Shown here piece by piece: positions 13,301-25,300 of a stretch of DNA of 64,000 bases. The notes below the pieces were generated by a model. That model ran no database searches. It had not been told where the DNA came from and was given only the letters and a program-made list of their open reading frames with translations. Source of the DNA: Clytia hemisphaerica (Eukaryota > Cnidaria > Hydrozoa > Leptothecata > Clytiidae). The DNA lies in NCBI GenBank assembly GCA_902728285.1, contig CACVBU010000004.1, positions 977,909-1,041,908 of the forward strand. The letters are read 5' to 3'. A program made the position numbers and the translations under genes. The first letter of the stretch is position 1. Each line of letters opens with the position of its first letter.

Positions 13301-16300
13301 AGGGTTTCCCGTTGACAGAAACTAAGTATTAGTTCGAATAATAGAAAAATTCGAATACACAGGTTGCAAAATTAAAGTCTGAAGACAAATCATGCTTTTA
13401 CTCGAAATTTTATGTGATTGTTACATGACATTTATTTCTGATTGGTTCGAATTTATTGACACTAATAAAGTTATCAGCTGTAACTAAGTTATAAGCAACT
13501 TTTTCGAGTAGTCGCATGTTTTGACTGCATTGGTATAATTTTGCAACTTGTATTGGTGAAAGCCCACTTTTAGTCCCGCTCTTGAGGTCTAAAATCGTTT
13601 CATTCTGTGATACTAAAAAGAAATAGATTTAATAAATAGTAGTGCTGATTCCAAAATCAAAAATTTTTCAACGTTATTTAATCGCATTGCATATAGTCAA
13701 GGTGGATATCCCGAAAAATATGAAATTCGTTAGTTTTGAGGTTTCGTTATTACCGATCATACGCAGCCTTCTTCCCACTGAAAACGAGATAACAAAAAAT
13801 ATATGCTGAAGTTTTATCTTCATTCTAAAATTCACTAAATTAGAATCATTATTCTTGTGCTCCGAATAGACGGGGGTCCGAATAAGCAGTGGGGTAGGAA
13901 AATTTTCTAAGTTCTAATTAGCGGGGGGGGGGGTGGGAATAAGAGGGGGGTAATTCAAATAAGTCAAAATTTTGTTTAACTGATATCAATTTCAACAACA
14001 AAAAAGAAACTTTACCAAATGAACACGTAAAATAAGAACCAACACTAACAAATAAAAAATTCTAACAAGTTTAAGGTCTATCTCCACTGTAATAAAATAT
14101 TGAATCATTGGAATTATTTTAATTAGCGGGGGGTATGGGTTTTTTTCTCTTAACAATTAGCGGGGAGGGCCTCTATTCGGGAGACAAAAGTATTGGGGAA
14201 ATTTACTGTAGCTTTATGAATCCCTACTTGAAGATTCTCATTTCCAAATCTACCTGCATAGGACTCCTGTATTTCACCAACAAAGATTCTCAATGGGTCA
14301 CTTTTATTGCGGAACGACCGTTTTGAGGGCGCGAAGCGCCCGAAAGGGAGTGTAGCATCCTTTCTCTAGATCTGGGCGTGTGGCGTAAAAAATTTGTATA
14401 TGCACGAAATTTTCAAAAAAAATCGTCCGGTGACATATCGACTTTGCTTCGTGTTGGATGGGATCAATTTTCTGTAGCACTATTAAAAGTATCTGTTTTG
14501 TAAAAATATTTATTGCAATAGAATATGATTGATATCAAAAGTATTATAAAGTAAGACTTTTGATTAAAATTGCAACTTTTGTACAATTAATAGTAAGAGT
14601 GTCAAAGCTTTATCTTCTTTGCTTTTTTCCCGCTTTTTCCAGATGTCTGGGCCCAGTCTTTTATTTCTGCGTTTCATTTTCAAAACAACAAAGATGGCTC
14701 AGAAGACCAACGAATCTCTTCGTTTTTTGATGTGCATGCATTAACTTTTGGACTGTTTATGGCCCATTGAAAGGTAAATCTTCATTTTTTTTCACTTTAT
14801 AGTTTCAACTACCTTTGGAATGTTACATTAGTACTTTTTCTTTGTGTTGACTTTTTTGTATTAAATTGGATTTTCATCTCACAAAACAAAATGTTTTTTT
14901 CTCGGCCATGTGTTTCATGGATATCATATGGCCATGTTTTCTTTCCACAGGCTTATTTTTATTCATATGGGTCGTGTGTTTATTCCATTTTACTCTAACT
15001 ATAATTATTTTCATCTCTTCTGTCTTCAGGCTCAGGGTTCAGGTGAAGGAGCTTGATTGACGTGATGCTGATGGGTGACTTTTAACGCTACCGATCGGCT
15101 GACTGGCTGAATCAGCAGTGTTTCAGAGTTTTGGTGGGTGAACGTGCACAACAAAGAAGCAGCATAAAACCAAAATATACATAGCATTACGACTGTATGA
15201 GCAGATTGTGATTGATGGAGAATAATAAAATGGTCCTGCTGAATATAAATTGTGCCAGTTCCATGTTATTCCGTGCAATGTTTACGAGACAAAAGAGAAG
15301 ACTGTACTGGAAAGCAGGATCAAAATGATAATTACTAGTTGCTATTTTCGTCATTGAAGATTTCTTCAATATTTATTCGATAATGGAATCATTTTGATTT
15401 GGCTTGATTGATTGTTGATTTTGTTATCGCTTGCTGACTCTCGAGAGATTTTTGTTTAACATTGGAGCTTGATCATCATCAATTAGAATAATGCCGATTT
15501 ATATTTGTACGATAAAGTGATAACAAAAGCATGATTGATGACTTTAGCCCAAAAGATAACTTAAAGGATAAAAGTACCTATATGTTACTTTTGATGCTAC
15601 AGTAGCTGGAATATATTTTCAAACAAGATATCTTTCACAAACAGTTACATCAATATGCCTTCTTACCTGTCTTTAAAAATATAAATAAAAGTAAGCACGG
15701 AAAAGGACGCGAAAAAAAAAGACATAAGTGTGAGAGCAGAGTAATCAAACTCGTTAGAAAAAGTACCATTAGAAGTCATAAAAAATCAACCTGAATAAAT
15801 GCAATCGGAATCCCAGAGAACTTCATAATTCCCCAAACAACATTACATTACTATGTCAAACTCTCATTACATAAATTTTACAATTACGTCAGAGTAGACT
15901 ATGCTCGCCACCGAAGAGGTTTATTTGGAAAGGGTAATTACATTTTATTGTTCGCTTCTTTTTTAAAGATTGGCCGGGTTGGAAAAGTATGAATTTCTTT
16001 GTACATATTTTACCTAACCCAAATATTTAGGAGGCTGAGTTTTAAACGAATCGTCAAGTTGAAACGAACGATAAATGTATCAAGGTCTGTTTTATTTACC
16101 CCCTGGTGACTTAACAAAAGAGACTTAACTCGATGTTACAATCCAATTATTGAAAGTTTGTCTCTGCCTTTTTCTAATGAGCGAGACATACGTTCTCTGA
16201 TTACGCAATTTTCATATTGACATTTTTGAGGCATTTTGATGTAACTGACAAAAGTGTTTTTTACTGGCGAATCAACTTATATTTTCATAAACTCTTTGAC

Positions 16301-19300
16301 GTGAGATTGTAGATAACGCTTGTTATTATTACCGCCTAATAAATAGTAATGGCATTACTTTAATATACTTATATGAATTATAGAAGTTTTTGAATTTTAT
16401 TTTGCAAGGCAAGGTTCTTGAAAAAATTAATTTGGACTGGTTTGGATTGATTTTATAAATGAAACATTGGGAACATCTTTTTGCCGAACACACAATATCG
16501 CAAAAATAGACTCACAAAAAGACAAAATTTCATCACGCAAAAAATCTCACTAGTCTTGATAAGTTACTGGAAATTATTGCTAGGCTGCTGATTCCTTTTC
16601 CAAAAATTGATACTACATTTGAAGTGAATGATATCATAAAGAAGTAGCACATTTTGAGAGATTGTATACTAGGTTCTAATGGCTGAAAAGCTCAAGATCA
16701 TCTTTCAAACTACGCACTATTTTCTTTTAAATTTTGAAGGGAAATGTATAATATAATTTTTAAATTGTTGATAAATTTGTCTTTGTAAAAGTTTTATAGA
16801 GAGCTAAGTGTAAGTAATTGTTTCAAAAAGTCACAAAAAGATGGGATAAAAGTTTTTCAATTTATTCCGATAAACTGCCAGCCTAACAGCCTAAAGCTTA
16901 ATGTAATATCTTTGTTGTTGGTCATTCAGCCATTGCACAAGAAACATGTGTGTTCTTTTTTGTCACTTGCATTTTTTTTATAAGAACCAGTAAATTTTTT
17001 TAAAAGTTTGGCTGTCCTTTTTTGCACTTTGAGCCTGAAATTGTTTTTGAATTGCTCAAAACCCGGCGTATTTAATTTTTGAGCCTCGTATTGTTCTTAT
17101 AAAATTCTTATAAAAAAGAAATAGTTGAGTTGGAAAACATTATCAATAAAAGTTTGACTTATAAAAATAATTTGTTAGTGTCGAAATTTCTTCGCTTTGC
17201 GAAAACGGAACGGTCGTTCCGCAACCCCTTTTATGTTGTTATGTTTTTTTTATGCTTTTATCTTCTCGTTTTTCCTGTAGTGGGCGAGCATCTCGACGTT
17301 CCCTGGTGTGTTCATTGTACAGGTAATCAAATCTTCTTTAATTTTGGATGTACTAGTACCATACCAAATTTTTTAAAGAAAAACAAGGTAAGCTTTAAAG
17401 CTAGATTTAACAAAGAAAATATTGTGGCTAGCTTCAAAGAATCGTGACTCCATGACACTAAGCAATAAACTCAAAAGAACATTCGTTAAATATACATAAA
17501 GATATTTACAATAAATTTTTAGGGTTTTCATGTGTAATTAAACCAACGTTGATCACGTTGGTTCTTTCGATCACGCAATTACGCATTTTTTAAATCTTAA
17601 ATCACGAAATCACAAAAATAAAACGCCCACGATCACGAAAACCGCTGGAATGACTCATTGAATCCTGACATTTTTTCACGTTGTAAAAACTAGTATATGG
17701 AATCCCACACATTAAAAATGATTTCACCCTATTTGGTGATGAAAATATCGTCGGGTCATTGAGACAGGGGTGTAACTGCAATTACAAAGGCTGTTCTTCA
17801 AGGACTGTCATTACTACATTTTGATCTCGGTTGAATTTTGGTAATTGCTCAAAACCATTGGTTGACGTTGTTTGTTTCAATGCATAACAATTTCCTAATC
17901 CATTTTTCGTTGTTTCACCAATAAAAGCTGGCTTTTGACATTTTTTACTGTGGGCACATTTCAGAACACATTGAAGCCTTGATACTCTTTCTGCCAGCAT
18001 TTCACGAGAATATTGCGTCATATAGATGGAATCAATGACTTCGTGGAAGTATGACCAAGCTGATTGTTTTCTTGAACATAAAAAGAAAATACAAAATCAA
18101 TTGACTTAAGGCGAGACCAATTTGATTTAGTTGTTTTACGGGCCCGACCGACCCTGGAATTTCAAAAATCGAAATAAAAATAAAATTAATATTGGTAGTA
18201 TATTTTTATTTTTATTGCTTGACAGACTACCAAATTTTCAAAGTTTTATTAATTTTCCTAAGGTTTCGAGAATTTTATGTTCAATTTCATGTTCAAATTC
18301 ATTTTGTCAAGATATAGTAATTTTTACGGTCTTTTTTGGAGCTTTTAAAGGACAAATTCTACTTTTATTTTTGTTTTTTTGAGTAGCTTGGCCCATAAAA
18401 CAACAAATTAAATTGGCCTCGCCTAAGGATATATCAAATCTTACACAAATGTTCAAAAAAATTGAAACAACACTGGTTAAACATAACTTTAAAAAGACTT
18501 TCAAAGTCGCAAAAGTGCTGATTGATTAAACCTAGGCTTAATTTTGGCAGACTTAGAATCATTTTGAAAGGTCATAAAGATATTTTTAAAGTTTTTGTTT
18601 TTAAATAAGAGTGATATCGTTTGCTTACTCATCGATTTTAAGTTACAAGCTTTTTCACATTGAATTGACACGGATGCGGAGCAAGATTAGTCAGAAAGAG
18701 GAAAAGAAAGACAATTTTGTGTTTATATCAGTTTAATATAACAATAGGAAAACACCGTCCTGATATATGAAATATGTGTCTGATATGAAACGGGAACACT
18801 GAAATGTAAAAAATAAAAGCTTTAAGGTTTCCTGTAGTTTATAGTCTGAATCGCGACCTCTACAAAACCCCATGTAGTATATAGTCTATAAGGTGCACGA
18901 ATCCGTTAAGGGCTGCATACACTACACAATATATTGTCGAGCGATATATTGAGAATATATTGCTGAATGCTGGCAAAATATTGAAAAGGTGTCCGCAATA
19001 TATTGTCAGCTAGATTTGCAATATTCCAACAATATAGGGGGATTGTTTACAGAAAGAAAACTCATTTTTATAATAGAGCACCTGTTGTTTACCTCGTACA
19101 TTACGGCCCGCAAGCAATATTATTGAGTGTTGATCACCAATGTATTGTGTAGTCTAAGTAGCCGTTTAGTGGATGCAAGCAGCCTATGGTCTCATCATAT
19201 AAATATGGTCAACTACAAATTACAAACATGATGAAATAATGAGAAAAAGAAGCTTACGGATATTCACTTATTCTGTGAGTTTCGGATCTTGTATCGGTGC

Positions 19301-22300
19301 TAGACCCTAAACACTGTCTTCCGCCACGCATGGGCGGTGGTTGGTGACACTGACGTGTTCGACTGGCCCTCCTTCGGGAACCAATGAGGCCACCCCACCG
19401 GCTCCATTGGGTCCATCCACCGTGTACTAGAAGTTATGTTAGAAAGAAAATTCTACCAATGACTTGAGTGGAAATCTCATGCGACCTGGTTCCTTGCTGT
19501 TAAGAATGCTTATGATAAAGTCAGCCAAAAAGTTAAGAACATGGTAAGAATTATTTGCTACTAGGCAATCTTTTTCAGCCAGTCTTAAAGTTTCATTTTG
19601 AGATTTCTCCGAATCTGGCTCGGATTATAATGTATGGGAAAATCCTTTTTGATATTACATGTTTAGAACTATGTCAAGAAATCGAATAAAGAACGATAAA
19701 TATATAATAGAAATCGACACATAAGTTTTGACAACAAAAATGGTCATTACTCCATCTGTTAAAATAATGAAACATTAAAAGTTACCTTTTTTCAAGTAGC
19801 ATATTCCTAAGTCGTGGGAAGTTTGATCTCGTACAAAGCATCCGTTGACAGCCGTACACATTGCCCTTGGTATATCCCTTTCCTTTATGACATCGCTGCA
19901 GTCATCGTCTATGCTTGTTTCTGTAGCCACTGTTGGTAATATGACTAAAGTGAAGAAATTTAAAGCTTGGGGACACAGAAAGTTTTTTTCACGTTGATGC
20001 AATGCAAGTGGAAAAAGACCAGGATTTAGGGAAGTTGTAAAAAAGCTTCGGAAAGTTAGGAAGTTTCGTGAGTGAACGCAGAATTTTTCGTACCTTTAGA
20101 AACAAGTCCTATCCAATCTCATGCCGGTTATCCCGGGAAAAAAAGCGGAAAGATTCCGAAAAGGTGATAAGATTATAGTGCAGAAATGGGAATCTTATAC
20201 AAAACGACGGTAGGGTAGGCTAAAGGCTTGGGGACACGAGAATTTCTTTTCGCGTTGGTGCGATGCAACATGCTCCATCCCACCGACACAAGAAAAAAGT
20301 GCGTGTCTCGTGGTTTCTTTTTTTGTTTCATGGGACAAAAAGTTAGGGAAATACCCAAAAGACACGCTGATTTTGTCTCAGGTTGATGGGATAGAGCATG
20401 TTGCATCGCACCAACGCGAAAAGAAATTCTCGTGTCCCCAAGCCTTTAGCCTACCCTACCGTCGTTTTGTATAAGATTCCCATTTCTGCACTATAATTCT
20501 TATCACCTTTTTCGGAATCTTTCCGCTTTTTTTCCCGGGATAACCGGCATGAGATTGGATAGGACTTGTTTCTAAAGGTACGAAAAATTCTGCGTTCACT
20601 CACGAAACTTCCTAACTTTCCGAAGCTTTTTTACAACTTCCCTAAATCCTGGTCTTTTTCCACTTGGAAAAGTGGCAAAGGAATCCGACCTTCATGCTAT
20701 GGTCACTGCTTTCCCAGCTGGCACACAACGTTCTTTTAACGTTTATCTAACGTTCACAACGTCCATATAACGTTAAAAAAACGTTGTGTGCCAGCTGGGT
20801 TAATATAATGCCACATGTGTATATTACGAACATTGGGACTTTGAAATAACGTCAAGCTTACCAAAAATATCTTTTGATCTAGCATCAGCTTTACCAGCAT
20901 ATACTATTATCCATTGCAAAGCAAAGAAGAAAGAAAAAGTCAAAGATTTGCGGTACATTGTACGATTTTTTCCTGTATTACTATCGCAAACATTTTATAA
21001 ACCTTGAAATGATAGATCTGAAATAGTTAAAAGAAAAAGACTTACCATGCTAAGGATATAGTACTTAGGGACTCTTTCGTTTTAATTATGTATTTTTCTT
21101 TTTGGGAAAATATTTGACATTATCATTAGTAGAGGGTTCTCAAACTACGATAATTTACACGTGAGAGGTAGTAATTTGTCTTTGTCTCTATCTACACAGG
21201 GAAAAAATGAATATTCTAAACCGTTTTGCTAAAGTTACATCATTTTTTTCCCTATCAAAAATATTTTTTGAATTCATCAGCTTCCAAATACATTGGGGCA
21301 TATACAAATGAATTTAGGCAAATTTACACCCCCTTCTCACAGACCCGGTGGGATTTTTTAGCCAGTGGGGTAAAAATAACGGACCAAAACACGATGGGGA
21401 TTGATTATCCAATTTTTTTATGGCTGGGGAATTGAAATCCATTGTTTTAGGGCCGTAATATTCAGTGGGGATGGAAAAAATAGCCCAATATCTTGCAGTG
21501 AGGATTTGCTTATCTGATTATTTTCAGCGGGGACAAAAATTAAGGTATAATTTTCCACCAGGGACGATGTACTTGTTAAATATTTTTTATCTAGCTGTTT
21601 TACCCCCTCTTGATCTCAGGGCTTCCCAATCAGGATAAAATCACGAATGAATCTGCCAACTGGCAGACAACATTGTTTGAACGTCCATCTAAGATAACAT
21701 TGCCATTATGGATGTTGAATAGACGTTGATATGATGTTTTGTTAAAGTGATAGACTTTTTGCCTTGCCTTTCCTTACTTTTGTAGAAAATCAGCAGAAAT
21801 TCGAATGTCGAAATGATCCTTATGTGCCATATTGGTATCGTATGTTTGCACCAAATTCTAACGCAGCTATTTTCCCCCCTAAACCGCCGTGATGGCTGTA
21901 AACTTGCCGTACTTACTATGCCTCTAGCAGACGACAGCACATACCTAGCAGGCGTAGTGGAATAGTGGTTATCATCCTTGACTCCCGCCTGGGAGGCCCG
22001 AGTTCGATACCCACCGTGTCTTTACGATTCACTTGGCAAGTGAATATACCTTGGCCAGGGTCAACCGATTCAATGTGAGGGGAATTGGGTACCATTACTC
22101 TGATACAAGAGTGTGGGTAGATTAGACAGACATTGTGATGTGTCGTGGCACTCATAAGATTCGGCCTTGCGTGTGAGTATCGCTCTCCCAGTGTCGTTCG
22201 AGTGTATGGTATACGCCATGGCTTAGCAACTCGCGTCTGTCAAGCCGCAGTGTCTGTCAGCGCCGTGATTCCTACTCCTTCGTGGGTAGGACCCATTCCG

Positions 22301-25300
22301 AATGCATTCGGAGGGCTCATATCTATCTATCTATCTATCTAACAGACGACAGCATCGTCTATAGATGATTGCAGAAAACAGATCAGCAAAAAGTTGGCAG
22401 CTAACTTTCTGTCGTCTTTCCGTCGTCTCTTACATCAAACAAGGGTTAAGCAGAAAGCCGGGTCGTGTAAATCAAGCCTAACATTCACCTTCTAATTTTT
22501 CTTTTTAACAGGGTTCACCTTACCGTCAAGTTGACTTGAGAGTTGTTAATGTTAATTTAGCTGATCTGGTCATTATTTTATCACCTCTAAATATCTTCCA
22601 GCCAAAATTTCAAACTTTGATCCAAAATTTCGAGAATTTATAACCCTGTCAGGGACTCGATTGCTTTTTTATGCTTTTCTACTCCTGTCGGAGACTTTCG
22701 AGGGTGTAAAAAGGGGACCCTTACTGTATGGCTCTTACCACACCCGAAACCTATTTTGGCTAATTAGGTTTAAAATTCACTTTCTAAATTTTTCTTGACA
22801 GGGTTCACCTTACCGTCAAGTTGACTTGCGAGTTGTTAATGTTCATTTAGCTGATCTGGTCATCATTTTATCACCTCCAAATATTGCACAGGAAGCTCTG
22901 GAAGGAGTTGAAAAACCTGCAATGTTGGATAAAGAGGTCATTATGGTAACCATGAACCTAAGAGGTATGTCTTTTTATATCATGACATTACGTAAAACTA
23001 AGCAAATGGTTTAAACTAGACGATACTATTGTCCGTGTAATATTTTATTATGATATTACGATATAACATAGTTGTATATTATAAAACGTAATATGTTGCA
23101 CGGCGGAAAAAAGAGTCTGTGTTTAGACGTTGAGCCCCTCCGACTATTTTTCACCCGCGTGGACAAAATTTCCGCCCGACTGCTAATTTGCGTGTTTGAG
23201 GTGATTTTTTATTATCCGAATTCGTCTTAGACTATAGCATATAGTCTAGGTTTAACCCTTCAAACCCGAGTGACGTTTATATACGTTCCAAATTAGCCAG
23301 TATACTGAGTCCCAGACTTAAGGCTTATAACTTAATAACTTATAACTCCTGACCACTTGATCTAAAAGGGCATAAACAGAATGTCTTTAGAAAGAGTATA
23401 AAAGTATCTTTCCAACGGTATAAAACCATTTTCCCACTTTCAAATTACAAGCATTTATGCTTGTTTGTGGTTTTGGATTTCAAAAAAAAAGTAGAAATAA
23501 ATTGTGATCGTTCCGTTGGTAAATTTTTTCCTTCGAAATAATCAAATCTACAATCATGGTCGAAATAAATTGAGAATTTTGGTTATTTTAACGTTTTTCA
23601 AGATTTAAAGTTCCGGCGAGAAAGTCAATTTTGGGCTATCTCTTTAATTTAATCGAATATTCAATGGGTTGACAGAACTTTTTCCTAAGTCTAGCGTTAA
23701 AATTCAGAGTTAAAACTCTACCATTCGAACCTACTTTAGAGTACTTACAAATCGATTGTGGTTTCAAAACTTCCTGGAGAATTTCCCTTTTTTTCTCAAA
23801 TATTATGAACTTGATTGTAATTGGTTGAAAAGTACATCACATGACATCACAGAATGCTTATTATATTTTCTGCGCTCGTACAAAGCTGGGTATAATCAAG
23901 CAGTGAGACATCAAATAATAAATTTTTATAAAGTCTTTTGTATGATTCGCCCGGGATACGCGCTTGTGCACCACCCTACCTGGATTTATCAGCTGTAAAC
24001 TTTGCACACCTTATCGACAGTAGCCACCAATTGCCACGCGAGCCTTTTTTTGTCCGTTTTACCACCCTAAAACCGTCCCAGTCTTTTTTATTGCGCCAGA
24101 AGACAATAAAAAAAGTGTAAAAAAAAGATTGGATCGAGTTTAGGGTGGTAAATGAAATAATAAAGCGACACGCGCCTGACCGCGCGACTATGGTCGAAAA
24201 GGTGTATTTACCCACTGATCGTCTATAAATTCTATTATTTTCATAATTATAGCCATGACTTTCGAGCAATATCGTCTTGGAGATACACCGAACATCAAAC
24301 GTCAAAAACACGAAGAAGCTTTACCAAGTTTGATGAAAAACGATGCAACGAATTTGAACCGAACGCGTCACGAGAGGCGATCAATGTCAACGAATCTTGA
24401 ATACAGGATACGACGGAAGAATAACGAACAAATACGAATGATCACCGAGCTAGGTATAATTTTCTGCATAAAGTTAGAGGGTTAAGGCTTGGGGACACGA
24501 GAAGTTCTTTTCACGGTCGTAAACTTACATACCTTATCGGGGAAAACTTCGTCGTGGAAAACTTCGTCGGGGAAAATTTTCGTCGCGGAAAATTTTCGTC
24601 GGGGAAAAATATTCGTCACTTGCTGGTTTTGCTAAACGCATTAAGGCCGGGGAAAATTTTCGTCGGGAAAAAATATTCGTCACTTGGCCGAAATTTCGTC
24701 ACTTTTCCCCGACGAAGTTTTCCCCGATAAGGTCGTAAACTTACATACTTAATTGAAATCAATTTTTCTATTTCATAGTGTACGATTCGAACACGCTTTA
24801 CATGGAAGAATGCGAAGAAGATGATGAAGAATTTGAATCTGAAGGAATTTGGATGACCAAGTCTTACGCATGTGGCTCTGTATTCACTGATTCTGTTCTT
24901 GATTTTCTCGCTAGTGCGGTAAGTTGTTATTAAGGAGATAATAAATATTAAGGGGATGTTTTGTATCCACTGATTATTTATTTGATTTCCTCGCTAGTGC
25001 GGTAAGTTGTTATTAAGGAGATAATATTATATTAGAGGGATAAGTAAGGATGATCAAGTCGCGCTCTTTGTTAGCTCACTCTTTGAGAAACCATCAAATG
25101 TACAAATCAGATTTTTCTATTTTAATTTCCCAATCTTATGGACTATAATCGTGGTCATGATTGTTGAGAAAAGGGGAATTCCTGTTTTAAAGACAGTGAT
25201 TTTTTACATCAGAAATGTACAAAACATATATTTGACCATATGATATGAGGATCTAAAAGCTCAAAATTGCTCCAATAAAACTGAGAATATAGCCTCTCTC

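Noticed and set aside
17130..17447. 105-codon open frame overlapping BK micro-exon
   Set aside because: The real exon (17281-17322) is in a different frame; the long frame has no homology and crosses both splice sites.
19320..19440. GC-rich block as a possible extra exon
   Set aside because: No open frame with splice sites that fits BK or the nested gene in phase.
20173..20406. 77-codon minus-strand open frame
   Set aside because: Falls within the palindrome arms and is a by-product of the inverted repeat.
21949..22025. Possible functional tRNA gene
   Set aside because: A and B boxes are present but arm pairing is poor, and the unit continues into a 300-bp body with a tail and target duplication, so it is a SINE.
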